DNA of 64,000 nucleotides from Flagellimonas beolgyonensis (GTDB lineage: Bacteria; Bacteroidota; Bacteroidia; Flavobacteriales; Flavobacteriaceae), in contig NZ_RZMY01000018.1 of the NCBI RefSeq assembly GCF_003992615.1, forward strand, positions 350,201 through 414,200, given 5' to 3'. Both the position numbers and the translations under genes were made by a program. Of this stretch, positions 17,013 to 24,998 are shown piece after piece. Each line of letters opens with the position of its first letter. The stretch's first letter is position 1. The notes under the pieces were generated by a model that saw nothing but the letters and a program-made list of their open reading frames with translations, was not told where the DNA came from and did no database searches.

Positions 17013-17603
17013 ATGATTTTACCCATAGTGGCGTACGGTGACCCCGTATTGCGGAAAGTGGCAAAGGATATTGGAACGGATTACCCCAAGTTGAACGAAT
17101 TGTTGGAAAATATGTGGGAGACCATGTACAATGCCCATGGTGTTGGTTTGGCGGCTCCGCAAGTTGGCCTGCCCATTCGGGTTTTCGTGATCGACACCAC
17201 TCCGTTTTCGGATGATGATGACCTAACCGAGGCCGAACAAAAGGCGTTGAACGGTTTTAAAAAAGTATTCATCAATGCCAAGATAGAGGAGGAGAGTGGA
17301 AAAGAATGGGAATTCAATGAAGGATGCCTTAGTATTCCCGATATTAGGGAGGATGTAAAACGCAAGCCGGAAATTACCATTAGCTATGTGGATGAACACT
17401 TCAAGCCCCATAAGGAAACCTATGACGGGCTTTTGGCACGGGTAATTCAGCATGAATACGACCATATCGAAGGCGTTTTGTTCACCGATAAATTGTCGTC
17501 CCTAAAAAAACGGTTGCTGAAAAGCCGTTTGGAGAAAATTTCCAAGGGAAAAATTGACGTGGATTACCGAATGCGTTTCCCGAATGTCAAAAAAGGGCGT
17601 TAA
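17013..17603 (+). CDS. def: Peptide deformylase
   Basis: Removes the N-formyl group from nascent proteins at the ribosome exit. All three metal-site motifs are intact in 196 residues: GVGLAAPQVG (43-52), EGCLSIP (103-109, Cys ligand) and QHEYDHIEG (146-154, HExxH-type with two His ligands). A Bacteroidota-typical acidic insert with DDDDLTEAEQKALNG lies around residues 67-82, making it longer than E. coli Def. It is co-transcribed with ruvX and followed by the DUF5606 gene. Confidence 0.97.
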   Translation: MILPIVAYGDPVLRKVAKDIGTDYPKLNELLENMWETMYNAHGVGLAAPQVGLPIRVFVIDTTPFSDDDDLTEAEQKALNGFKKVFINAKIEEESGKEWEFNEGCLSIPDIREDVKRKPEITISYVDEHFKPHKETYDGLLARVIQHEYDHIEGVLFTDKLSSLKKRLLKSRLEKISKGKIDVDYRMRFPNVKKGR

Positions 17604-17629
17604 AAAAATCGCGGTTTCCTAGAAAAACA

Positions 17630-17637
17630 TATTTTTG
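17630..17637 (+). promoter_or_regulatory. Possible -7 element before the DUF5606 gene
   Basis: TATTTTTG matches TAnnTTTG and lies 20 bases before the ATG at 17658. No -33 TTG is visible, so read-through from def is equally possible. Confidence 0.35.
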
Positions 17638-17657
17638 CGCGCATAAATTGATATTGC

Positions 17658-18107
17658 ATGGCACTTGACAAGATTTTATCCATTGGAGGTAAACCTGGAC
17701 TTTACAAATTATTGACCCAGACCCGAAGTGGTTTTGTGGGCGAATCCCTTTTGGATGGCAAGCGGGTAACCGTTGGTATCCGAAGCAATGTAAGCGTATT
17801 GTCCGAGATTGCCATTTATACCTTGGAGGAAGAAATGCCGCTCCGAGAAGTGTTCCAAAAAATCAAGGAAAAGGAAGATGGCAATAAGACTTCCATTAGC
17901 CACAAGGCCGAAAAAATAGAATTGGAAGAATATTTCTTCGAAGTATTGCCGAATTATGATGAGGATAGGGTGTATGCCAGTGATATCAAAAAAATCATCC
18001 AGTGGTACAACATTCTTGTGGACAATAATATCACTGAATTTGTTGAGGTAGAAGTAAAAGAAGAAGAGGCACCAGCTGCCGCCGATGCCTCTATTGAGGA
18101 AGAATAA
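17658..18107 (+). CDS. DUF5606 domain protein
   Basis: A 149-residue soluble protein of a Bacteroidota-restricted family with no established function. The conserved start ALDKILSIGGKPGLYKLLTQTRSGFVGESL is diagnostic. The middle region carries PLREVFQKIKEKE and a FFEVLPNYDEDRVYASDIKKI segment. The C-terminus ends in an acidic Ala/Glu tail. It follows def by 54 bases, a placement that would suit a translation-linked role, though this is only inference from context. It is convergent with the GH20 gene, with a three-base gap. Confidence 0.88.
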   Translation: MALDKILSIGGKPGLYKLLTQTRSGFVGESLLDGKRVTVGIRSNVSVLSEIAIYTLEEEMPLREVFQKIKEKEDGNKTSISHKAEKIELEEYFFEVLPNYDEDRVYASDIKKIIQWYNILVDNNITEFVEVEVKEEEAPAAADASIEEE

Positions 18108-18110
18108 TTC

Positions 18111-19685
18111 TTAATCCTTTTTCCAGTCGATCAATTTACTTGGGTAATAATTGATGTTCATTTTCTCCAGATAGGCAGCCTGTTTGGCCAACCTTTCTTT
18201 ATAGTCTTCCCAATTCAAATGCTCGGTAGGGGACCAGCCCAGTTCGGCATAGCCAATTAATCTAGGGAACGCCAAGTATTCCAGTTCTGCAATGTTACTA
18301 ATGGTTTCTGACCAAAGTGGGGCTTCAATGCCCAAAATACTTTCCTTCGGTAAATTCTCCACTATGGTTTCGGGATCCCAATTGTATCCCACGTCAACAG
18401 GAATATAGGAGGCCCAATGTAATCCAAACTTGGTTAGGGAGTCGTATTGCATGTCCAAGTAGGCTTTGTGTGCAGGCGACATGATTATTTTTGAGCCGTT
18501 AGCTGCCGCATTTTCCGCATCCTTTGGATTGCTCCAAAGTTGGGCAATGGTAGATGGGTCAATTTTAGCCTGGGCAATTTCGTTCCATCCAACCATTCGC
18601 TTGCCGTGTTTTTGGACTATTTTTTCCACTTTTTCAATGAACAGTATGTAATCACTTTTTTTGGTCACATGGCTTTCGTCCCCTCCAATATGGAAATAAG
18701 GGCCCGGAGACATCGCGGCAATTTCACCGATTACATCATCCAAAAAGCTGTACACCGTATCTTTTTGCGCATCAAAGGTGCTGAATCCTACTTGAGTTCC
18801 GGTGTACGGTTCTACTTTTTTTCCATTTCCATTCAAAAATGGATAGCTTACCGAAGCTGCATTGGTATGGCCGGGCATATCAATTTCCGGAACAATGGTG
18901 ATGTGGTGTTTTGCCGCGTAGGCAACCAAATCCTTATAATCCTCTTGGGTATAAAAACCGCCCTCACCACCACCAACTTCGGTAGCCCCACCAACTTCGG
19001 TGAGTTTTGGCCAGGATTTGATCTCGATGCGCCATCCTTGGTCATCGGAAAGGTGAAGATGTAAGGTATTCATTTTGTAGTAGGCCATGGCATCGATATA
19101 TTTTTTAACCTCGTCCACGGAAAAGAAATGGCGTGAAACATCGAGCATGCTACCGCGATAGGCATATTTTGGAGCATCCATGATCTTACCTGATGGAATC
19201 ACCCAAAGCGGATGGTCTGTCAAGGTATCGTTGCTTTGTTCGGGAATCAATTGTCGTAGGGTCTGGATTCCCCGAAATGCGCCTTCGGCTGTTTTGGCGT
19301 TCAGTAAAATGGAGTCCTTTTTAATGTACAATTGATAGGATTCCGGGGTGGCCAAATCGGTGCTGTCGGATTGGTTGATAAAGATCAACCGTTCCACAGT
19401 AGCATCCGAAGTATTGTTCACAGCAAGATCCAAACCGGTTTTGCCCTTTATTTTCTCGGACAAAAATTGCCCCACTGCTTCAAAAGCTGGGTCATTGGTC
19501 GACGTATAGATGGCTGTTTGTGCATCCAAACCAAAAGCACTTTGGGTAGCAATGGTTTTAACGGGTTTCGGAATCAGGGGTGCCGCCACCAAATCCGTTT
19601 TCGGATAATTGATTTCTTTTTTTTGGGGCTGGCAAGCTGCCAAAGCGATGATGGCAACAAATACGAATAGGGTTCTGTAAATCAC
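18111..19685 (-). CDS. Beta-N-acetylhexosaminidase, GH20, lipoprotein
   Basis: Cleaves terminal beta-linked GlcNAc/GalNAc, for example from chitooligosaccharides or muropeptide sugars. The 524-residue chain begins with a lipoprotein signal (lipobox LAAC, Cys18), so it is anchored in the outer membrane or periplasm. It has an N-terminal GH20b domain (about 30-150), then the TIM barrel with HLHLSDDQGWRIEI and the catalytic pair in YFHIGGDESH (Asp-Glu). It is the last gene of a minus-strand unit GH3 - SGNH - GH20, 13 bases after the SGNH gene. Confidence 0.94.
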   Translation of the reverse strand: MIYRTLFVFVAIIALAACQPQKKEINYPKTDLVAAPLIPKPVKTIATQSAFGLDAQTAIYTSTNDPAFEAVGQFLSEKIKGKTGLDLAVNNTSDATVERLIFINQSDSTDLATPESYQLYIKKDSILLNAKTAEGAFRGIQTLRQLIPEQSNDTLTDHPLWVIPSGKIMDAPKYAYRGSMLDVSRHFFSVDEVKKYIDAMAYYKMNTLHLHLSDDQGWRIEIKSWPKLTEVGGATEVGGGEGGFYTQEDYKDLVAYAAKHHITIVPEIDMPGHTNAASVSYPFLNGNGKKVEPYTGTQVGFSTFDAQKDTVYSFLDDVIGEIAAMSPGPYFHIGGDESHVTKKSDYILFIEKVEKIVQKHGKRMVGWNEIAQAKIDPSTIAQLWSNPKDAENAAANGSKIIMSPAHKAYLDMQYDSLTKFGLHWASYIPVDVGYNWDPETIVENLPKESILGIEAPLWSETISNIAELEYLAFPRLIGYAELGWSPTEHLNWEDYKERLAKQAAYLEKMNINYYPSKLIDWKKD

Positions 19686-19698
19686 GGTTGTTTAATTT

Positions 19699-20343
19699 TT
19701 ATTGTACATAATCTTTAATGACATCGTACCAGATGTCATATCCTTTTTTGTTCATGTGAAGGCCATCTTCCACAAAGATATCCTGTTTTACCTTGCGCTT
19801 GTCCAGCATGGGGTACCAAACATCCACAAAATCGATGCCTTCGGTTTCGTGGGCCAATTTTTCCAATTTACGGTTCAAACGACGGTATTTTCCGCGAAAT
19901 TTCCATCGGGAAATACTTGGTTTGGCAGATATCAGGACAATTTCCATTCCAGGGCTTTTTTGCTGTAATTGCCCCAGAATTTTTTGGGCCGTTTTCAAGA
20001 TATTTCGGGGTCGTTTTTTGGAAAAAATGTCGTTGTCACCTTCATAGATGAACACTTTTACCGGTCTGTAATCCAATATCAACTCATCCAGATAAAGAGC
20101 AAGGTCGGAAAATTGGGAGCCCCCAAACCCCGTGTTCAATACTTGTTGCCTCGGAAAGCGTTCTTGGATATCTTTCCAAAACCGAATGCTGGAACTTCCG
20201 GTGAAAACGATGGTTTCCTTGCTTTGGTCCCAAATGGACCGGGTGTGTTGTTCAATTTCCTTCACTTCTTTTGCAAAGGGAAGTTGTTCCTGTGCACAAA
20301 GTGTGCCCAAGCCAATAAGAAAAATCAGAAAATATCGAATCAT
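19699..20343 (-). CDS. Secreted SGNH/GDSL-family hydrolase
   Basis: A 214-residue esterase or acetylhydrolase with a signal peptide (about residues 1-17, ending LCA/Q). The SGNH blocks are visible: FTGSSSIRFW (Ser nucleophile, block I), NTGFGGSQFSDL (Gly, block II), YEGDNDI (Asn, block III) and DGLHMNKKGY (Asp-x-x-His, block V). It lies between the GH3 and GH20 genes with gaps of 7 and 13 bases, so it probably deacetylates or de-esterifies the same glycan. Substrate unknown. Confidence 0.9.
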   Translation of the reverse strand: MIRYFLIFLIGLGTLCAQEQLPFAKEVKEIEQHTRSIWDQSKETIVFTGSSSIRFWKDIQERFPRQQVLNTGFGGSQFSDLALYLDELILDYRPVKVFIYEGDNDIFSKKRPRNILKTAQKILGQLQQKSPGMEIVLISAKPSISRWKFRGKYRRLNRKLEKLAHETEGIDFVDVWYPMLDKRKVKQDIFVEDGLHMNKKGYDIWYDVIKDYVQ

Positions 20344-20350
20344 TTTTACA

Positions 20351-22606
20351 TCAATTTAGGGTAAAACTGCCCTGCAGACCCAACTGGGAATTGGTGCCCA
20401 CCATTATGTCAAAGGTACCCGATTCCACAACAAACTCATAGGCATTGTTATAAAATCCCAATTCCTTGTCGGTTAGATTGAACTGGACCTTTTGGGATGC
20501 TTTGGGAGCCAGATTGATTTTTTGGAAGCCTTTCAATTCTTTGACCGGTCTCACTATACTGGCCACCTTGTCGTGGATGTATAATTGGACCACTTCTTCA
20601 CCTTCCCTTTCCCCCATATTGGTTACGGTGACCTCAACCTTTATGTTGTTTTTGTCACTGGTGTCAATTTTAAGGTCGGAATAGGCAAAGGTAGTATAGC
20701 TTAGACCATATCCAAATGGGAACAGGGGTTCATTCTTTTCATCACTGTAATGGGACCAAAACACATTGGGTTGGGGATTTGGTCTACCAGTACTGTTGTG
20801 ATTGTAATAAATGGGAACCTGTCCTACGCTACGGGGAAAGGTCATAGGGAGTTTACCGCTGGGATTGTAATCCCCGAAAACTACTTGGGCTATGGCGTTC
20901 CCGGTTTGTGTGCCCAATTGCCACGTTTCCAAAATGGCCGGTATGTTTTCGGCTTCCCATTCTAGGGTCAGCGGCCTTCCGTTCATAAGCACCAAAACTG
21001 CATTTTTGTTTACTTTGTAAACTTCTTGCAATAGTTTTAATTGAAGCCCCGGCAATCCCAATTTGGTACGACTTCGTCCTTCGCCACTTTGAAAACCGTG
21101 TTCGCCCAGTACAATCAATACAACATCGGATTCCTTGGCCAAAGCCACGGCCTCATCCATCCCTGTCTCGTCTGATTCGTTGATTTTTACGTGGTTCAGA
21201 AAACTGGCTTCCGGGTCAAATACTTTTGGTCCTCTGGCATAGGTTATGTTGGAAGAAAACTTTTTTAAGCCTTCCAATACAGAAACTGCCGTGTTGTTGT
21301 CCGATCCCAAACGCCAACTGCCCAATGGACTGTTATTGTCATTTGCCAATTCCCCAATGACTGCGATTTTGGGTTGGTTCTTTTTGATGGGTAACAAATT
21401 GCCCTCATTTTTGAGCAGTACGATGGATTTTTTGGCCATATCCAGGACACCGGCATGGTGTTCCTTGTGGTTCAAACGTTCCTTTTCACGTTGTGCGTTG
21501 CAATAGCGATAAGGGTCATCAAAGAGGCCTAGCTCATATTTGACGGTCAAAATACGGCGTACAGCATCATCAATGTGGCTTTCGCTAACCTTTCCCGCTT
21601 TAACTTTATCCGCCAAATGGGTCACATAAGCGGTGGCTTCCATATCCATATCGGAACCAGCATTTGCTGCAATTTCGGCCGCTTGGGCCAAATTTTCCGC
21701 AAATCCATGAGGCACCAACTCACCAATCGAGGCCCAATCCGAAATCACGAAGCCATCAAAGCCCCATTTTTCTTTTAAAATATCCCGTTGTAAATAGCTA
21801 TCACCAGTAACCGGAACCCCATTGAGCACATTGAATCCATTCATAACTGTTTTTACATCGGCATCCACTGCTGCCTTAAACGGTGGGAGTACTGTGTTGA
21901 ACAGTGTAGAGGTACCAAAATCTGCAGTATTGTAATCCCGTCCTGCTTCTGCGAAGCCGTATCCGGCAAAATGCTTGGCACAGGCTGCAATGGTATTGTT
22001 GCTGGTCAAATCATCACCCTGAAAACCCTTTACACGGGCCTTAGCGATTTGCATTCCGAGGTAGGTGTCCTCACCCGCTCCTTCCATGACCCTTCCCCAG
22101 CGTGCATCGCGGGATATATCGACCATGGGGGCAAACGTCCAGTTGATACCCACAGCTGCAGCTTCGTCGGCGGCAATTTGGGCCGATCTTTTTATGGCAT
22201 CCAAATCCCAACTGGCGGCTTCCGCCAAGGGAATGGGGGCAACGGTCTTGTATCCATGGATTACATCAAATCCAAAAATTAAAGGAATGCCCAATCTTGA
22301 TTCCTCAACCACCAGTTTTTGAAGTTTCCGAACATTTTCCACTCCGGTAACGTTGAGCATGGAACCTACCCAGCCTTTTTTCAAATGTTCGTATTTAATG
22401 GCTGCATTTCCTTCTTCAGGAACAGGTCCCGTAACATCCCAAAAACCGTTGTACTGATTCATTTGACCCACTTTTTCCTCAAGGGTCATCAAGTTTAACA
22501 AGGAGTCCACCTTTTGGGTAATGGTTTTGTTTTGGGCCATGTTAGGTATGCTATACAATGCAAAATAGGCAAGAAATACCAACGAATGCTTTAAACGAGG
22601 TTTCAT
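20351..22606 (-). CDS. bglX: Periplasmic beta-glucosidase, GH3, BglX-like
   Basis: Hydrolyses terminal beta-linked glucose or related sugars. The 751 residues carry a signal peptide (1-24), the GH3 N-terminal barrel with nucleophile Asp in FDGFVISDW, the C-terminal alpha/beta sandwich with LGEHGFQSGEGRSR, and a final fibronectin-like domain (from about 640) with VTVTNMGEREGEEVVQLY. Length and layout match BglX. It is the first gene of a three-gene exported unit. No SusC/SusD pair, sulfatase or regulator is nearby, so this is not a classical polysaccharide utilisation locus within the window. Confidence 0.94.
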   Translation of the reverse strand: MKPRLKHSLVFLAYFALYSIPNMAQNKTITQKVDSLLNLMTLEEKVGQMNQYNGFWDVTGPVPEEGNAAIKYEHLKKGWVGSMLNVTGVENVRKLQKLVVEESRLGIPLIFGFDVIHGYKTVAPIPLAEAASWDLDAIKRSAQIAADEAAAVGINWTFAPMVDISRDARWGRVMEGAGEDTYLGMQIAKARVKGFQGDDLTSNNTIAACAKHFAGYGFAEAGRDYNTADFGTSTLFNTVLPPFKAAVDADVKTVMNGFNVLNGVPVTGDSYLQRDILKEKWGFDGFVISDWASIGELVPHGFAENLAQAAEIAANAGSDMDMEATAYVTHLADKVKAGKVSESHIDDAVRRILTVKYELGLFDDPYRYCNAQREKERLNHKEHHAGVLDMAKKSIVLLKNEGNLLPIKKNQPKIAVIGELANDNNSPLGSWRLGSDNNTAVSVLEGLKKFSSNITYARGPKVFDPEASFLNHVKINESDETGMDEAVALAKESDVVLIVLGEHGFQSGEGRSRTKLGLPGLQLKLLQEVYKVNKNAVLVLMNGRPLTLEWEAENIPAILETWQLGTQTGNAIAQVVFGDYNPSGKLPMTFPRSVGQVPIYYNHNSTGRPNPQPNVFWSHYSDEKNEPLFPFGYGLSYTTFAYSDLKIDTSDKNNIKVEVTVTNMGEREGEEVVQLYIHDKVASIVRPVKELKGFQKINLAPKASQKVQFNLTDKELGFYNNAYEFVVESGTFDIMVGTNSQLGLQGSFTLN

Positions 22607-22688
22607 ATTAGCTTTTGGTGTTAAAAAGTTGGTTGTAAGTCTTCTAAATTAAGCCAAAATTCCCTCATGCCCTAATAAGTGATCTTCG

Positions 22689-22696
22689 TACTTTTG
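22689..22696 (+). promoter_or_regulatory. Bacteroidota -7 element for mazG
   Basis: TACTTTTG is an exact TAnnTTTG match 16 bases before the mazG ATG. The -33 region reads ATG rather than TTG at 19-base spacing. Confidence 0.5.
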
Positions 22697-22712
22697 AACA
22701 AAATAAAATTCG

Positions 22713-23486
22713 ATGAATACCCGATCAGAACAATTGGCCGCTTTCGATAGGTTGTTAACCATTATGGATGAGCTCCGTGCACAGTGCCCATGGGATAAAA
22801 AGCAGACCATCCAAACACTCCGTCATCTTACTATTGAGGAAACCTATGAATTGGGCGATGCCATTTTGGACAATGATCTGGATGAGGTGAAAAAGGAACT
22901 CGGCGATTTGCTGCTCCATATTGTCTTTTATGCCAAAATAGGTTCCGAGACCCAAGATTTTGACATTGCCGATGTGGCCAATGGGATTTGCGAAAAACTC
23001 ATCAACAGGCATCCCCATATTTATGGTGACGTAAAAGTCGAGAATGAGGAGGAAGTGAAGCAGAATTGGGAAAACATCAAACTGAAGGAAGGCAAAAAAA
23101 GTGTACTGGAGGGAGTGCCCAACAGTTTGCCGGCCTTGGTGAAGGCCAACCGAATACAGGAAAAAGTAGCCGGAGTGGGGTTTGATTGGGAGCATCCGGA
23201 ACAGGTATTTGAAAAATTAAAAGAGGAACTGGGGGAGCTACAAGATGAGGTGAAGCACCAAAATGCCGATAAAATGGAGTCTGAATTTGGCGATGTGTTG
23301 TTTTCGATGGTGAATTATGCCCGTTTTCTCAAGATCAATCCGGAAAACGCTTTGGAACGCACCAATAAAAAATTTATCGGAAGGTTTCAGTATTTGGAAA
23401 AAAAGGCAAAAGAGTTGGGCATGAGCCTTAAGGAAATGACCTTGGCTGAGATGGATGTTTTTTGGGAAGAGGCCAAAATGCAATAA
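22713..23486 (+). CDS. mazG: Nucleoside triphosphate pyrophosphohydrolase MazG
   Basis: Hydrolyses (d)NTPs to monophosphates and PPi, a house-cleaning role that may also dampen stringent signalling. The 257-residue protein has the family's two tandem MazG domains. The N-terminal one has CPWDKKQTIQTLRHLTIEE, EETYELGDAI and KKELGDLLLHI (metal-binding E-E-x-x-E and E-x-x-D). The C-terminal one has ELGELQDEV and ESEFGDVLFSMVNYAR. It is monocistronic, divergent from bglX and not next to mazEF, so it is a housekeeping copy. Confidence 0.95.
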   Translation: MNTRSEQLAAFDRLLTIMDELRAQCPWDKKQTIQTLRHLTIEETYELGDAILDNDLDEVKKELGDLLLHIVFYAKIGSETQDFDIADVANGICEKLINRHPHIYGDVKVENEEEVKQNWENIKLKEGKKSVLEGVPNSLPALVKANRIQEKVAGVGFDWEHPEQVFEKLKEELGELQDEVKHQNADKMESEFGDVLFSMVNYARFLKINPENALERTNKKFIGRFQYLEKKAKELGMSLKEMTLAEMDVFWEEAKMQ

Positions 23487-23524
23487 ATTAATTCTTATTC
23501 ATGAGATATTGTTCATTTGATTTT

Positions 23525-24085
23525 TTAGAGGTGTTCATTTATGCAATTGGCTCCTTTGTAAATAGCTTTTATTTTTTTCTTACTTCTTTTATTTTTGGCG
23601 GATATGTCAACAAATTCCATCGCATCTGTGTCAGGTATTCTTATAATTTCAATTTTTGATTCTGCCAGTTTTTTTAGCTCCTCATTTGTCAAAATGAAAG
23701 CAAATGAATAGACTGTATATTTTTTTGCATTTGATATTACTATTCCACTTCCAAAACCACCATATAGATTAGTGGAAGAATTCTGTTCTTCAATTTTAGG
23801 AAGTGATTTCCGTATGGTTTTTAAAGCAAGTTTGGTTCCATTTTCTAGCTTAATTTGAATTTCAGTTTTTTCTTCAAACTCCTTGTTTCTTTCTCCCCAA
23901 TAATTAAATAATATTTCAAAGAAAATTCTCTCTCCTTTCTTTTGAAAGAAGACGGTTTGATAATCATAATTATAGGAAACCGTTTCCTGATTAGTAAAAG
24001 GGTCTTCTTCTACCGTACATTCTTGTGCTTTTACTGCTAAAAATGTTAGGAAGATTAATAGAAAGAAGAATGTTGGTTTGTTCAT
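23525..24085 (-). CDS. Unrecognised exported protein, 186 aa
   Basis: I do not recognise the family. A signal peptide is clear (MNKPTFFFLLIFLTFLAVKA, cleaved before QECTV). The mature part is hydrophilic and Lys/Glu-rich, with an early Cys and a late Cys (GANCINEHL) that could form a disulfide. Beta-rich stretches alternate, which suggests a small periplasmic or surface protein. The gene is AT-rich (one sampled line near 23581 is 35% GC) compared with mazG and MATE neighbours. It lies downstream of the second exported protein on the same strand, about 80 bases apart. Confidence 0.65.
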   Translation of the reverse strand: MNKPTFFFLLIFLTFLAVKAQECTVEEDPFTNQETVSYNYDYQTVFFQKKGERIFFEILFNYWGERNKEFEEKTEIQIKLENGTKLALKTIRKSLPKIEEQNSSTNLYGGFGSGIVISNAKKYTVYSFAFILTNEELKKLAESKIEIIRIPDTDAMEFVDISAKNKRSKKKIKAIYKGANCINEHL

Positions 24086-24166
24086 TCAAATTTGGTTTTA
24101 AGTTAAGATAGATTGCAGGCCTTACTATTATTAGGGATTTTTAAATTGGCTAGATGGGTCAACTTT

Positions 24167-24742
24167 TCAAAATCTGTATCCCAATCCAAATTTCAGTCGA
24201 TTTATATTAAAACCGTTTTTCTCTTCCAATAGGAAATCGTCAACATATGATCTCATAAATTGAAAAGTTCCTTGAATGAAGAAATTCTTAAAAATGTGAT
24301 AAGCTCCACCAAAATTTATATTAAATCCTCCAATATTATCCTTTTCAGTATTAGAAACCACTGAACCTGATTGTCCGAAAATGGATTTGGTTATAAAAAA
24401 ACTTTGCAAAGAATACCCAACTCCTAATGAGGACAATAATGTTTTGGACGAATTCAATGGTACTTCCCCGAATAAATTAAAATGATGGGATGTAAATGAC
24501 TCTTTTTTATTTTCAAAGGTTACGTCACCTGTCAATAAATCAATGGAATATGATGTTCCAATGCTGAATGATTCCGTATCCCAAAACCTATACTTTATCC
24601 TTGAATTTATAATTCCAGTTAATCCAGATGAATTCCCATCTGACAACTCTAATGGATAACTAATCTCTAGGCTAAAATTCTTTTTTTGGGAAAAAGTGTT
24701 GGTAGATGCGATGAGAAAAGCCAGAATGATAGTTTTGTTCAT
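24167..24742 (-). CDS. Predicted outer-membrane beta-barrel protein, 191 aa
   Basis: A signal peptide (about residues 1-18, ending TFSQ) precedes alternating amphipathic strands: FSLEISYPLEL, FSIGTSYSIDL, HFNLFGEVPL, SLGVGYSLQSFF, NINFGGAYHIF and RLKFGLGYRF. The terminal Phe after an aromatic-rich strand is the usual outer-membrane barrel ending. This is an eight-strand OmpX/OmpW-size barrel by inference; no named family was recognised. It is strongly AT-rich (a sampled line at 24241 is 25% GC), unlike its surroundings. It is probably transcribed with the exported protein downstream. Confidence 0.65.
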   Translation of the reverse strand: MNKTIILAFLIASTNTFSQKKNFSLEISYPLELSDGNSSGLTGIINSRIKYRFWDTESFSIGTSYSIDLLTGDVTFENKKESFTSHHFNLFGEVPLNSSKTLLSSLGVGYSLQSFFITKSIFGQSGSVVSNTEKDNIGGFNINFGGAYHIFKNFFIQGTFQFMRSYVDDFLLEEKNGFNINRLKFGLGYRF

Positions 24743-24917
24743 CTTTTAATATTTGATAAAGTTCACGTTACAGATTATATAAATGCTTGTCTCTCAAATT
24801 ATGGGTGAAGGTTAGGAAATTTAGCATAAATCTTGTACCCGAATTGATGGATGTAGGTTATGGATTGATGTATACAGATGTACTTGAATACTTATTTCGG
24901 TTTTGGTTGCATTTGCA

Positions 24918-24954
24918 GCGAACAAAAGTGAATTTCTTTTTTGGGACTGTTCGC
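24918..24954. repeat. Inverted repeat in the MATE upstream region
   Basis: GCGAACA (24918-24924) and TGTTCGC (24948-24954) are perfect complements with a 23-base T-rich loop, ending about 17 bases before the MATE -7 element. It could be an operator or a hairpin. The remaining 256-base gap (24743-24998) shows nothing else recognisable. Confidence 0.35.
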
Positions 24955-24971
24955 AAAATTTAGAATCCATC

Positions 24972-24979
24972 TATCTTTG
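24972..24979 (+). promoter_or_regulatory. Bacteroidota -7 element for the MATE gene
   Basis: TATCTTTG exactly matches TAnnTTTG. TTC occupies the -33 position at 19-base spacing. The predicted start site falls about 15 bases before the TTG start codon. Confidence 0.5.
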
Positions 24980-24998
24980 TCGTTTTTAAATTGCCGTT

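Noticed and set aside
18111..22606. Calling the GH3-SGNH-GH20 unit a polysaccharide utilisation locus
   Set aside because: No SusC/SusD, sensor-regulator or sulfatase genes are present in the window.
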